The notes below the pieces were generated by a model, which made no database searches, was not told the DNA's origin, and was given only the letters and a program-made list of their open reading frames with translations. Of a DNA stretch of 64,000 nt, positions 26,570 through 35,672 are shown piece after piece (positions within the stretch are counted from its first letter, which is position 1; the number at the start of each line of letters is the position of its first letter). The translations under genes were made by a program, and so were the position numbers. This DNA is from Butyrivibrio sp. MC2013 (GTDB lineage: Bacteria; Bacillota; Clostridia; Lachnospirales; Lachnospiraceae): NCBI RefSeq assembly GCF_000424585.1, contig NZ_AUKE01000004.1:62001-126000 (forward strand), read 5' to 3'.

Positions 26570-28361
26570 ACATCTTCTCCATATATTCACACAAGAATCC
26601 CATATATATTGCCTTGGTGAATCTGAAATTATACTGATCCTCTTTTGTCGTAAGTTCATCCAGACTCTTTTTCAGCTTATCCGTATCCAAGTATCTCTCC
26701 GCTCCCGGAAGACTATACATTCTGATAAGTTCCTCTTTAATAATGTCCCACGACTTTAGGACCTGCCTGCCTATCCCTACACCTTGCCTGCCTCTATGTC
26801 TTACATCCAGAGCAATCTCCTTAGGGATAATATCAGACATATAACTTCTTACCAGTCTTCTGTCACAGCCAACATCTACAAAACGTTCTATAGGGAGAGA
26901 CATCACCAGCTCAATCAATCTTCTGTCTCTAGTAGGATCTCTATGAATAACTCCAGTCATCAGAGATTGATGCAATTCTGCTTCCCCTATCTGCCTGAGG
27001 GCACCCTTATCATACATAAACCTTCTCGAAGGACTAATAGAGTATTCCTTATTCTTGTCAGCCAGAATCTGCAATAATGTATCCTTTCTGCTTCTTTTGT
27101 AGATCTTGGAATATCTATTCACTGCTATCAACAACTCAATTATTCGCCCCTGATACTTAAGCGTAGCAAAGAGATTATCAAGTATGCCATATGATATAGT
27201 AATATTCCCGTATTGACCTGATAGGAGGATCCTGCACCCATCTTTCGCCGCATCACAGTATGCCTGATAAAGCCAGGGAATATTAGCAATTGATTTAATA
27301 GGGCTTTCCATGACTTTCAAGAAATCCCTGTTACTTTTCATCACATCAATTTGAGAAGTATCTATATATCCAGGCTCTAGATTATCATGATATTTCTGTA
27401 ATATCTCTATATAAACTCTCTCGTTTTCCACATCATATCTGTCCGCAGGAATGGCTTCAGTCTCATTCTTGGGAATTGATGTATAGGAATAAAGCTTTTT
27501 GCCTTTTTTAGCCAGATATGGTGCAGCATACGCAGCTACGGCATTGGAATCCAATCCTCCGCTTAGAAGTATGCCTGTTTCACCGCCATCTCTGATCACA
27601 GACTCCACACATTTTTTAAAAGTCTTATTTACAAGTTCCTTCACATCCTCATCGGACAATTTTCCCAGGGATTTTCTATGCTTCATAGGTTCCCAATAGG
27701 CTTTATGCTTCAAGCCCTCTCTTGAAAAAGTCAATAATTCTCCAGGTTCCAGGCGATATATACCTTTGCATGGTGTTTCCGAAGCAGAATCAACTATCTT
27801 GAGACTATCATTGTCAACGTACTCAGATAGCCATTTCTCATTTATTTCCACCCTGTCCAGAAAAGGAATAAGAGACTCCATAAGTGAAGAAAAGCAAAGC
27901 CTTTCTCCCTTAACTGTGTAGTATACAGACCTGTTTCCTACTGCATCATTGCCTATCTGCAGAACTTTATCTTCTTCATCATATCTTGCAAAAACAAATG
28001 CTCCGCATGCTTTATCAAGGGTTCTGTGGATATCCTGATCTATGCATTCATTTAATATACTACCATCCACTCCTTGAAGACTAAGATTACCTGAAAGTGA
28101 AAAGCTATCAAGAAGTTCCTCCCTATTATCAATGATGGCATCAGCCACGAAATACCTTGATTCCGAATTAATGTAGGGATACTTCTCCATAGCCGCCTCT
28201 TTAACTACGTATTGAAGGCCCACTGCCATGTACATAGAGTCTCTTCGAATATCTTTTATCCCATCTATGTTCTTAATCTTATAAGGATCTTGCAGAGCCT
28301 TGATATAATCATCAGTTACAGGCTTATTATTCAGATCAACGATGCCCCATATTGCCGACAT
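26559..28361 (-). CDS. Asparagine-synthetase-like (lasso-cyclase-like) protein
   Basis: A 600-residue class-B asparagine synthetase homologue. It begins MSAIWGIVDLNN, so it lacks the catalytic Cys2 of the glutaminase site, as in lasso-peptide cyclases that adenylate a side-chain carboxylate. The synthetase domain has the pyrophosphate loop LLSGGLDSNAVAAY (about residue 265). In a lasso pathway it would activate the Glu/Asp of the ring and join it to the core N-terminus. The ATG at 28361 is chosen for its GGGAG site; an upstream in-frame ATG has none. Neighbours are the kinase and precursor; no leader peptidase, RRE protein or exporter is adjacent. Function as cyclase is inferred. Confidence 0.83.
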   Translation of the reverse strand: MSAIWGIVDLNNKPVTDDYIKALQDPYKIKNIDGIKDIRRDSMYMAVGLQYVVKEAAMEKYPYINSESRYFVADAIIDNREELLDSFSLSGNLSLQGVDGSILNECIDQDIHRTLDKACGAFVFARYDEEDKVLQIGNDAVGNRSVYYTVKGERLCFSSLMESLIPFLDRVEINEKWLSEYVDNDSLKIVDSASETPCKGIYRLEPGELLTFSREGLKHKAYWEPMKHRKSLGKLSDEDVKELVNKTFKKCVESVIRDGGETGILLSGGLDSNAVAAYAAPYLAKKGKKLYSYTSIPKNETEAIPADRYDVENERVYIEILQKYHDNLEPGYIDTSQIDVMKSNRDFLKVMESPIKSIANIPWLYQAYCDAAKDGCRILLSGQYGNITISYGILDNLFATLKYQGRIIELLIAVNRYSKIYKRSRKDTLLQILADKNKEYSISPSRRFMYDKGALRQIGEAELHQSLMTGVIHRDPTRDRRLIELVMSLPIERFVDVGCDRRLVRSYMSDIIPKEIALDVRHRGRQGVGIGRQVLKSWDIIKEELIRMYSLPGAERYLDTDKLKKSLDELTTKEDQYNFRFTKAIYMGFLCEYMEKMYES

Positions 28362-28427
28362 TACATACACTCCCATTTTGTAATTCTACGAAACAAAACA
28401 CATTGGATTATAACATATAGACACGAA

Positions 28428-28452
28428 AAGAGGGAAGCCATGCTTCCCTCTT
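28428..28452 (-). terminator. Terminator after glgD
   Basis: AAGAGGGAAGC (28428-28438) pairs with GCTTCCCTCTT (28442-28452) around a 3-base loop. On the minus strand T residues follow. It separates glgCD from the cyclase gene, which probably has its own promoter; a TATAAT-like -10 lies near 28410. Confidence 0.8.
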
Positions 28453-28526
28453 GTTCACTCATGGATAGGATCCAATGATCATCTATACATGTTGAATGAC
28501 AATAACATTAGACACCATTCATTATT

Positions 28527-29645
28527 TCAGATGATATCCATCCTCTTGATATATCCCGGCTTATCCTCCGAGAATACAATCTTATTATTATCCTTTACCT
28601 TGGCCCATTTATCCACAACCACATTTTCAAGGCGTACATTCTCTCCTATTTCTGAATGTCCCATGATCACGCAGTTCTTGACTACCGAGCCCTTCTTGAT
28701 CTCTACGCCTCTTCCTATTACAGAATTCTCAACGCTTCCTTCGATCACGCAGCCGTTAGCCACCATAGTCTTCTTCACAGAGGCACCGGGACGATATCTA
28801 ACTGGACAGGAGTCTGTAGTATGGGTATAGATTGGCCAATCGTCAGTAAAAAGGCTATTGGCTATATTCATATCCAACAGGTGCATATTAGCATCAAAGT
28901 AAGCCTTGAAATCTGTTATTGCCGCAAAGAAGCCCTTATGCTGTATTCCTCTGATATCCAGTTCTTCCGACTCAGCATCAATGATATTGGTCAGCCTGGA
29001 AATAGATGAAAGCTTCTTAGCCTTCACAATCAGTTCCATAAAGAGCTCTCTGGTCATTATATAGGTATCCATGAAGATATTCTTCTCAGCTTCGATACCA
29101 GTATTGATTCTCATGGATTTGAAGCCCTTCTGCCTGTTAAGCTCCAGTGTATAGCAGTTCCTATAGCAGGTATCTGCATGACTGGTCTTGTGATATAGAA
29201 GGGATATATCAGCGCCAGAATCAATATGAGCTTTTAGTAGCTGATCAAAATTCTGTTTAAAGACCATATATCCGGGAGTGATTATCACATACTTCTGAGG
29301 ACACCTCTCGATGATCGGAAGATTATCCAAATAAGCCTTAACATCAGTATTATATATATCACTCAGAACACTTTCTCTTGAAAACATCATTTCCAGGCGT
29401 CCGCGCTTGGAATTGATATTATAGATTCTGCCGTTTCCCACGTGCTCTGCCAGAGACCTGGGATTCTCGCTGGTCACATAGACCTGCACTCTCTCGATTC
29501 CGCTGTTGGACAGGTTGGATACAGGAAAATCAATGAGCCTGTATCTGCCCAGGAAAGAAAAAGCGTTAATGGATCTGAATTCCTGCATGCCCTCGACCTT
29601 GATATATCCTCCGGCGGGAGCTACAATTCCCAATGCATCTTCCAT
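28527..29645 (-). CDS. glgD: GlgD-type ADP-glucose pyrophosphorylase subunit
   Basis: A 372-residue homologue of glucose-1-phosphate adenylyltransferase of the GlgD type, the noncatalytic or regulatory partner of GlgC in Firmicutes. It has the nucleotidyltransferase-like start (APAGGYIKVEG...RLIDFPVSNLSNSGIERVQVY) without the GGxGxRL catalytic loop, and a C-terminal left-handed beta-helix with hexapeptide repeats (SVENSVIGRGVEIKKGSVVKNC). It starts within a few bases of the glgC stop, so they form an operon. The inner ATG at 29645 is preferred for ribosome-site spacing. Supports glycogen storage. Confidence 0.9.
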   Translation of the reverse strand: MEDALGIVAPAGGYIKVEGMQEFRSINAFSFLGRYRLIDFPVSNLSNSGIERVQVYVTSENPRSLAEHVGNGRIYNINSKRGRLEMMFSRESVLSDIYNTDVKAYLDNLPIIERCPQKYVIITPGYMVFKQNFDQLLKAHIDSGADISLLYHKTSHADTCYRNCYTLELNRQKGFKSMRINTGIEAEKNIFMDTYIMTRELFMELIVKAKKLSSISRLTNIIDAESEELDIRGIQHKGFFAAITDFKAYFDANMHLLDMNIANSLFTDDWPIYTHTTDSCPVRYRPGASVKKTMVANGCVIEGSVENSVIGRGVEIKKGSVVKNCVIMGHSEIGENVRLENVVVDKWAKVKDNNKIVFSEDKPGYIKRMDII

Positions 29646-29650
29646 TACTA

Positions 29651-30793
29651 TCATTCTCCTTTCCCCTTTACATCATGTGCTACCAGCAGGATGCTGTCGC
29701 TCCCTGCCTTACCCACTACTGCTCCCTTGCCGATACGAACACCATCTGCCACAAGTGCTCTGGTAACCTTAGCTCCCTCCTCGACTATGGCACCTGTCAT
29801 CAGTACTGTATCCTTCACCACAGCTTTCTCCTCAACACAGCTGTTTGTAAAAAGGACTGCATTCTCAACAGTTCCTTCTACATTTACTCCCTGGGTAATG
29901 TAGGCATTGCTGACCTTGGCATTCTCTCCAATATACTGAGGAAGCTCTGTAGCATCCTCTGTATATATCTTCCATCTGGGATCTGCCAGATCCAGTTCAC
30001 TAGCTTCATCCAGAAGGTCCATATTTGCTTCCCAAAGAGAATCAATAGTTCCTACATCCTTCCAGTAGCCTTTAAATCTGTACGCATAGAGCATCTTATT
30101 ATCAGCCAGCATTACAGGGATAATATCTTTACCAAAGTCGTGATTGGAATCCTTCTTCTTGATATCAGCCACAAGGAGCTTTCTAAGGAGCTTCCAGTTA
30201 AAGATGTATATACCCATAGAAGCCAGGTTATTCTTGGGTTTGGCAGGTTTTTCTTCAAATTCCACTATCCTGTCATTATCGCTGGTGTTCATGATACCGA
30301 AGCGGCTTGCTTCCTTGATCGGCACTTCTATTACACCTATGGTAGCATCAGCCTTATTCTCAATATGATATCTCAGCATTTCTTCATAGTTCATCTTATA
30401 TATATGATCACCTGACAATATCAGCAGGTATTCAGGATCATAGGAATCTATGAAATCAATATTCTGAGAGATAGCATCGGCTGTACCTCTGTACACATTC
30501 AGTCCTGAGTCAGCCTTTTCTCTTGGAGGTAACACGAACACACCGCTGTCCTTACTATCCAGTCCCCATATTCTGGAGGCAGCAGCATATGAATTAAGGA
30601 GTACAGACTCATACTGAGTCAGAACACCCACAATATCAATACCACTATTTGCGCAATTACTTAAAGGGAAATCAATGATCTTGTACTTGCCACCGAAAGC
30701 TACCGCAGGCTTGGCCACCTTATTGGTCAGATCAAGCAAACGGCTACCTCGTCCCCCCGCCAGCACCATAGCCAGCATATTGTTCTTAGCCAT
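29651..30793 (-). CDS. glgC: Glucose-1-phosphate adenylyltransferase, GlgC
   Basis: A 380-residue enzyme making ADP-glucose for glycogen synthesis. The catalytic loop [13 protein letters not shown], the [20 protein letters not shown] motif, and LSGDHIYKM are visible, followed by GIYIFNW and a C-terminal beta-helix with IxxGAxV repeats. GlgD is encoded directly downstream with near-overlap. AAGGGAG precedes the ATG. Other glycogen genes are not in the window, and the surrounding genes belong to polysaccharide assembly and a RiPP cassette. Confidence 0.94.
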   Translation of the reverse strand: MAKNNMLAMVLAGGRGSRLLDLTNKVAKPAVAFGGKYKIIDFPLSNCANSGIDIVGVLTQYESVLLNSYAAASRIWGLDSKDSGVFVLPPREKADSGLNVYRGTADAISQNIDFIDSYDPEYLLILSGDHIYKMNYEEMLRYHIENKADATIGVIEVPIKEASRFGIMNTSDNDRIVEFEEKPAKPKNNLASMGIYIFNWKLLRKLLVADIKKKDSNHDFGKDIIPVMLADNKMLYAYRFKGYWKDVGTIDSLWEANMDLLDEASELDLADPRWKIYTEDATELPQYIGENAKVSNAYITQGVNVEGTVENAVLFTNSCVEEKAVVKDTVLMTGAIVEEGAKVTRALVADGVRIGKGAVVGKAGSDSILLVAHDVKGKGE

Positions 30794-31202
30794 AACTTAA
30801 TGCTCCCTTCTAAAACTTTTGCTCGGAATGAGCCTTGATATTTGTGCAAATTTTCTGATAGTTACATTATATAACCTCTATAATTCTTGCACAATGCCTA
30901 GAAGAGATAAAGTTTTTGAATCAAGCGTTATAATATTGCACCATTTCAGCAAGCATCTAATAAGGATACATACAAGGTATACAAAAGATTTCCTAATATA
31001 GCACCAGTTGTGTCTTATCCATTACATCGCAGGAATCGTTTTACAGGAAGACGAAGCACTATTATCCAGCAGCAGAGCAATAAGGGAAAATGTTACACAA
31101 AACGCGTGGCAGCCATATAGCTGCCACGCTATAAAAATCTATCTTCTTGAGATCACATCATACTATACATTACACCGCAACAAAAATTCAATCATTAGAT
31201 TA
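30794..31202. other. Intergenic region with a terminator
   Basis: No gene is supported. It contains the promoter region of glgCD and, at its far end, the terminator listed separately for the glycosyltransferase genes. Confidence 0.5.
31104..31129 (-). terminator. Terminator after the GT32 gene
   Basis: GCGTGGCAGC (31104-31113) pairs with GCTGCCACGC (31120-31129) around CATATA. On the minus strand it is followed by GTTTTGTGT. Confidence 0.75.
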
Positions 31203-32051
31203 TCAAAGCTTTGGTAATTCAAGACCATGTAGCTGTGCTTGCGAATATGCATAAAATGGAATATACTTATTCTTTTTTTTATATCTAATAGATCTAACAG
31301 CTATACGTACTTTATCATATACCCAAGGAAAGCTTATCAAAAAAGCCTTTACGAAATCTTTGAAAGAACGAGTTGTTGACTTATTGTTTCTCCAAACACC
31401 ATCACAAAGATGAATAGCATAATGCTTGCCATCCAGCCTTCCTATTTCAAACATCTCCTTGGGATAGATAACGAAATCTCCCATATCCTGAAATTTATTA
31501 TTTAATATGAACTTTGGATAATGATTTAAAATATAATAAGTAAAATAATAATTACTAGTAGGTGCAAAGCCATTGGTATGCAGCATCCCATCTTCTTTCC
31601 ACTCTATAGGCTTTCCGCTTTCATTATGGCTTATAAGGGTCTTGTCATACATATCCATAAGGCCCTTAATAAACGGATTTCCCTTGCGAGATCCTATAAT
31701 AGCTGTTCCCACAGAACACTCATATATAAAATTCAGAAAACAATTATGCTTCAAAAGATCGTCAAAAGATTTATTAACCATAACATCCGTATCCAAATAA
31801 ATACCGCCATATTCATATACAGCCTTAAGCCTGTAATAATCACCAATAAAGCCTAATCTGTGCTCAGCATATGCTGTTCTGACAAAATCATTTTCATCAA
31901 AACTACAATTACTCTCATCCCACCTTTTAATCTCGTAGCCTTTTAGCTTTGACCATGAATCCAGACATGATTGTAAGTGATCTGGAATAGGCTTCCCCCC
32001 AAACCAGCAATAATGAATTATCTTTGGAATACTATTCTGCACTATAGACAT
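31203..32051 (-). CDS. GT32-type glycosyltransferase (DXD sugar-binding)
   Basis: A 282-residue glycosyltransferase of the OCH1/TcdA-catalytic-domain type. The N-terminus IPKIIHYCWFGGKPIPD and the GDYYRLKAVYEYGGIYLDTDVMV region with its DTD metal site are diagnostic. The ATG at 32051 is used because GAGG lies 6 bases ahead; the longer frame begins with GTG. It is followed by a terminator and preceded by a GT11 fucosyltransferase on the same strand, so the two likely modify the same surface glycan. Donor sugar unknown. Confidence 0.87.
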   Translation of the reverse strand: MSIVQNSIPKIIHYCWFGGKPIPDHLQSCLDSWSKLKGYEIKRWDESNCSFDENDFVRTAYAEHRLGFIGDYYRLKAVYEYGGIYLDTDVMVNKSFDDLLKHNCFLNFIYECSVGTAIIGSRKGNPFIKGLMDMYDKTLISHNESGKPIEWKEDGMLHTNGFAPTSNYYFTYYILNHYPKFILNNKFQDMGDFVIYPKEMFEIGRLDGKHYAIHLCDGVWRNNKSTTRSFKDFVKAFLISFPWVYDKVRIAVRSIRYKKKNKYIPFYAYSQAQLHGLELPKL

Positions 32052-32120
32052 ACTTACCTCACTCACATTCTTAAAAAACTATTTTTGTTTTATTACAGTA
32101 TTGGTTATATAAAAAAGCCA

Positions 32121-33083
32121 TCAATTTATTGGTATTTGAATAAATGATTTTTCTAACAAAGGCCACTTTACATTTGGACGATACCAAATATCTGGACTAA
32201 CAACTATTTTCTCTTCATTTCGAGACAACCACTGAGCCCACCAACTAAAAGTTGAGTTGGATATAATAAAATGCTTACAACCAGACATCAATCGTAATTT
32301 CTCCCATACAGGATCAATTCCCGTCTCATATAATACTACTCCCTCAATATCAATGTTTTTTTTCACCCATTCAATATCGTCAGAAAACATTATAAAAACA
32401 GGATTTTCAACTCTGTTACGAATCTCTGCTATAGACCTTTCGAAATATGTCTTATCGCAAATGCTAAAAGTTTTTCGAGCTTTAGCATTTGATTCATAAT
32501 CTCCTCGTCTGATTGAAATGCATACAGAGTTTGTATTACAAATAGTATTATACAATTCCCTATTTGCTAGCACTTCTTTTTTTGAACTCAATTCTTCCAA
32601 TAATTGTTGTCTAATATCATTAAATAAACTACTTTTTTCAAATGGTCCTGCAACATAATAATTTTTTTTCTTCATTTGGTCCGGTAGTCGAAAATTCTTC
32701 AACGCCTCTGTATGAAATGGATGCATTATAAACAACCCATGTTTCCAAAGGATACTATTAAAATGCATAAAAAATCCACTTCTTTTATCCTTCATCACAT
32801 GAAAAGCGATGCTATAAACTCCATATAAAAGCTTTTGAGATAAGTCACCTGTTTTTAGAATAACCTTTAATAGACTCTCATCAACAGTTAAATACTTCTT
32901 CGTGCTAAAATAATTTAAAGAATCTTCAAAACCATCTCCATCTTTTGTGTGTAGAATATTAACTTGACGTTCATCAAAAACAAGTTCAGAACAACCGCCT
33001 GTATATTTCTCATCAATGGCGCGGGAAATAGCATAGTAAAATAGCTGATTTCCGCACCTACCATTCACATAAGTAAAAACCAT
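32121..33083 (-). CDS. Alpha-1,2-fucosyltransferase, GT11
   Basis: A 320-residue family 11 enzyme that transfers fucose from GDP-fucose in alpha-1,2 linkage (or occasionally galactose). Family signatures are GRCGNQLFYYAISRA at the start, CISIRRGDYE in the donor-binding motif, MFSDDIEWVK, and FIISNSTFSWWAQWL near the C-terminus. It lies upstream of the GT32 gene on the same strand. It is AT-rich relative to glgC, which suggests acquisition. GDP-fucose biosynthesis genes are not in the window. Confidence 0.9.
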   Translation of the reverse strand: MVFTYVNGRCGNQLFYYAISRAIDEKYTGGCSELVFDERQVNILHTKDGDGFEDSLNYFSTKKYLTVDESLLKVILKTGDLSQKLLYGVYSIAFHVMKDKRSGFFMHFNSILWKHGLFIMHPFHTEALKNFRLPDQMKKKNYYVAGPFEKSSLFNDIRQQLLEELSSKKEVLANRELYNTICNTNSVCISIRRGDYESNAKARKTFSICDKTYFERSIAEIRNRVENPVFIMFSDDIEWVKKNIDIEGVVLYETGIDPVWEKLRLMSGCKHFIISNSTFSWWAQWLSRNEEKIVVSPDIWYRPNVKWPLLEKSFIQIPIN

Positions 33084-33317
33084 TTATGTACCTTTCTCCA
33101 AAGAGCCATTTTTAATATCTATAAAAAGTATCTCTACGCCAATATATCAATAAACCCATGAACGCTCCTACGATTATACTATAAAAGCTCTCGTTTTCAT
33201 AATGTTTTTTATTTTCACAATAAAGCACCGGACAGGCCCAAGCCCATCTGACGCCATACTATACATCTATTCCAAGCTCTCGGCACTCAATCTCCCGTGC
33301 TTGTAATATAAAAAACG
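33084..33317. other. Intergenic region, nothing identified
   Basis: Together with the following terminator this leaves about 300 bases without a gene. I see no coding frame or RNA gene; it should hold the promoter for the fucosyltransferase gene. Confidence 0.4.
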
Positions 33318-33351
33318 CGGGACAATACCAACACGCTGTGATATTGTCCCG
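33318..33351 (-). terminator. Terminator of the Rpn remnant
   Basis: CGGGACAATA (33318-33327) pairs with TATTGTCCCG (33342-33351). On the minus strand it is followed by a T6 run. A near-identical hairpin follows the intact Rpn gene at 35.6 kb. Confidence 0.8.
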
Positions 33352-33380
33352 TACACATAAGCTTTTGCGACTTATACAAT

Positions 33381-33789
33381 TCAATCAACAATCCCATACT
33401 TTTTGTACAGCTTCATTCTCTCCCTGGCTGAAGCTCTTAGCGCTTTGTTAAATTCCTTACCGCCGGGTTCTAGTGACATAAGGAGTCTAGCAAGCATGTC
33501 TGCGCCTTCTTCGCGACCCTCTTGGCGGCCCTCTTGGCGGCCCTCTTCGAGGCCCACTTTGCGTGCTTCAGCTCTCTCGTCTTCCATTATTTCCTGCAAA
33601 GCCTTACACACCTTCACTTGTCCTCCTTCTGCCTCACTTACAGATAAACTGGGGCCAACGTAAGTATTGATCATATCAACAGATATCCATTGTTTTCCCT
33701 TCTATGTGATTAATTAAATCACGAAACATATCTTTGTCATCAGATGCACGGATAAACTCCATAACTATTCCCAGCTCAGAAGAAAAGCC
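33381..33789 (-). pseudogene. 3' remnant of an Rpn-type nuclease gene
   Basis: Nearly identical to the 3' end of the intact Rpn gene at 35673. The C-terminal 97 residues remain in frame, including a shortened EGRQ/EGRE repeat tract. A 5-base deletion (TAGTC missing after 33682) shifts the frame, and similarity ends abruptly near 33786 at a junction where Rpn sequence AGCTCAGAAGAAAA passes into GCCTCAA, which matches the XRE regulator gene instead. The gene lost its catalytic part and is dead. Confidence 0.88.
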
Positions 33790-34010
33790 TCAACTTGCAG
33801 ATGACCTTCTGTATGAAGTTGTCTGCCCTTAAGTTTGTCCTCGGTTACATTCATTTCCTAACATCTCCTAAAGTTCAGCACTTCGCCGATGTTTGCAGCC
33901 ATCGGTTTACTATGGCTTCTGCTGACTTCTCGCCATTCGTTGTTACTACGGCTTCTTACTCTGTTTTCACCGCTCACAAGATTCTATATTCATAACAAGT
34001 CTTCGTGAAT
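33790..34010 (-). mobile_element. Group II intron fragment with the start of its RT gene
   Basis: On the minus strand the stretch contains GAGAAGTCAGCAGAAGCCAT, a hallmark of the noncoding part just ahead of group II intron reverse transcriptase genes, then an ATG-led frame reading MNVTEDKLKGRQLH that resembles the N-terminus of such maturases. It is cut off at 33790 at the junction with the Rpn/XRE chimeric sequence. The remaining intron domains are absent. Confidence 0.6.
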
Positions 34011-34108
34011 ATCTGGGCACATTTACCTGAGAAATATTATATGAAACTTTTGAAAAAATTTTTTCCCACGAATCAAAATTATCATCCTAAGATTCACGTA
34101 GACTACAG

Positions 34109-35227
34109 CTAGTAATTGCACCATATTTCTATGAACTTATCAAATCTTGGCAACTTTGCTTGAAGATATCCTCTTTTTTCATCAGAAAAGAAGTGTTTAT
34201 CAATAAGTCGATCTCTATACATATTATATGCGTCAGGATTAGACATGTGAGCTTTGGTATCTTTGGCCTTCCCAGTCTTTCCTTTGTAGAAGCTTCGAAT
34301 AAAATCCTGTTCCCTATCAGTCAGTTCAGGCCAATCCAAATTATAAGACTTGAACAAGGTCCTTTCATAGTCAGGAATCAGATCTTCAAGTTCCTCTGAA
34401 CTTTTCTTGTTGAAGTATAATGAGCCTAGTACTTGGTATGCATATGCATATCCAAGGGTCAAATCATATAATCTCTTTGCTTCTGCTGCATCCACACCTA
34501 AATATTTTTCGTAATTACTTGCAATATCAAATTTATCAAGCGGTTTAACTTCTCTTGTATCTCCGCGCCTAAAAAAAGACAGGCTCTTGGATATAGTCTC
34601 ACTCCTAGGATCTTTCTTATTTACTGTAAAAAACTCTTCAATATTCTTTGAAAGTCCACTCACGACAAGATATACCCTTCTCCCCCTATTAAACATAGTT
34701 CCTAATATAGACAAGAGTTCTACTGTGCTTTCAGTCTTTGAAATATCATCTATCATGACAAGAACATTTAGTTTTTTCTTATTTGCTTTAGCAATCATGC
34801 TAGCTAATACAGCCTCTTTATCAAAATAATTATTATTTTCAGCATAGGTATTGATTACTTCTATGCTTCCTTTTCCTGATATTATCGGTATACCAGCCTC
34901 AGCAATTGCATTTGTTTTGACAGATATTTCCTTCTTTTTATCATTAATAAATTCTTCCTGGCTAAGATATGATATAAGCGCTGTGACACAACTACCCTCA
35001 GCAGCAAGCGGGTATACCAGCCAGTTTTTGTCTTTTTCAAGTGTCTGCAGCACCTTGCCATATTCTACGGACTTCCCGGAACCTCTAAGTCCCGTTATTT
35101 TATACACATATTTTGAAGAATCCTCACTTTTGAAATTTGCAATGATTTCATCTGCAATACCGCAATCAATATAAGGTTTCCCTGCAACTCCAGGTGTAAG
35201 AGTGAATGGATCAATTTTAACAGCCAT
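34109..35227 (-). CDS. P-loop ATPase of unknown role (STAND/archaeal-ATPase-like)
   Basis: A 372-residue protein with a P-loop (TGLRGSGKSVEYG, about residue 47) and Walker B (LVMIDDI, about 140), followed by a sensor-like segment LVVSGLSKNIEEFF and a C-terminal region with winged-helix character (DREQDFIRSFYKG...). The layout fits a small AAA/STAND ATPase like those found singly in Firmicute genomes and mobile islands; its function is not known. It has a GGAG ribosome site. Immediately upstream sits an array of TTTTAC repeats in 10-bp phase. The gene and array lie between two halves of a broken Rpn-XRE-HigB module, so they were probably inserted there. Confidence 0.7.
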   Translation of the reverse strand: MAVKIDPFTLTPGVAGKPYIDCGIADEIIANFKSEDSSKYVYKITGLRGSGKSVEYGKVLQTLEKDKNWLVYPLAAEGSCVTALISYLSQEEFINDKKKEISVKTNAIAEAGIPIISGKGSIEVINTYAENNNYFDKEAVLASMIAKANKKKLNVLVMIDDISKTESTVELLSILGTMFNRGRRVYLVVSGLSKNIEEFFTVNKKDPRSETISKSLSFFRRGDTREVKPLDKFDIASNYEKYLGVDAAEAKRLYDLTLGYAYAYQVLGSLYFNKKSSEELEDLIPDYERTLFKSYNLDWPELTDREQDFIRSFYKGKTGKAKDTKAHMSNPDAYNMYRDRLIDKHFFSDEKRGYLQAKLPRFDKFIEIWCNY

Positions 35228-35243
35228 AAGCTCTCCATATCTG

Positions 35244-35340
35244 TTTTACTATTGAATAGCAAATTTTACTATTATTTACTTATTTTTACGCTTTTTTACT
35301 ATTTTAGTATCGTTTTTACTATTAATCAATATATTTTACG
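35244..35340. repeat. 10-bp-phased TTTTACTATT repeat array
   Basis: TTTTACTATT occurs exactly at 35244, 35264, 35294 and 35314, and partial units (ATTTACTTAT, TTTTACGCTT, TTTTACGCAA) at 35274, 35284 and 35334. All seven lie on a 10-bp grid, on one face of the helix. The array is in the leader or promoter of the P-loop ATPase gene. Phased T-tracts should bend DNA; the array could also be a protein-binding site. Confidence 0.85.
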
Positions 35341-35350
35341 CAATCAAAAA

Positions 35351-35628
35351 ATGAGAAGGGAGAGCGCGAACCATCTTTTCAGACAGTCAGCTACATTGCA
35401 GACACCTTCAACACCTCCGTCGACTATCTATTGGGGATAAGCGATGACCCTACATGTAAAAGCATTACTATAAGCTCTGAAGAAAAGCCTCAATTATATG
35501 CGCTTATCGAATCCATCAAAGATGATGATTCACAGATTAAAAGATTGATGGCTTATTACAACAAAATCCGAAATGAAGGATTGGAAATCAAGAAAGGGGC
35601 AATAAAATACGGAACAATACCATTATAA
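35351..35628 (+). pseudogene. XRE-HigB fusion remnant
   Basis: Corresponds to the 3' two thirds of the XRE regulator at 36814 (reading GEREPSFQTVSYIADTFNTS and so on), with the helix-turn-helix start missing. After YYNKI it jumps into the last codons of the HigB-like gene (RNEGLEIKKGA), joined at a shared CAAAAT. About 450 bases present in the intact copy are deleted. The frame is open to 35628 but has no proper start. Confidence 0.85.
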
Positions 35629-35644
35629 TTTGATATTGTCCCGT
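35609..35644 (-). terminator. Terminator of the intact Rpn gene
   Basis: ACGGAACAATA (35609-35619) pairs with TATTGTCCCGT (35634-35644), with one G-T type pair. On the minus strand it is followed by ATTTTATT. Confidence 0.75.
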
Positions 35645-35672
35645 ACACATAAGTTTTTGCGGCTTATACAAT

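Noticed and set aside
35244-35340. Repeat array considered as plasmid iterons or a replication origin
   Set aside because: No replication initiator gene is adjacent; the neighbouring protein is a P-loop ATPase without recognisable Rep features, and the context is chromosomal.
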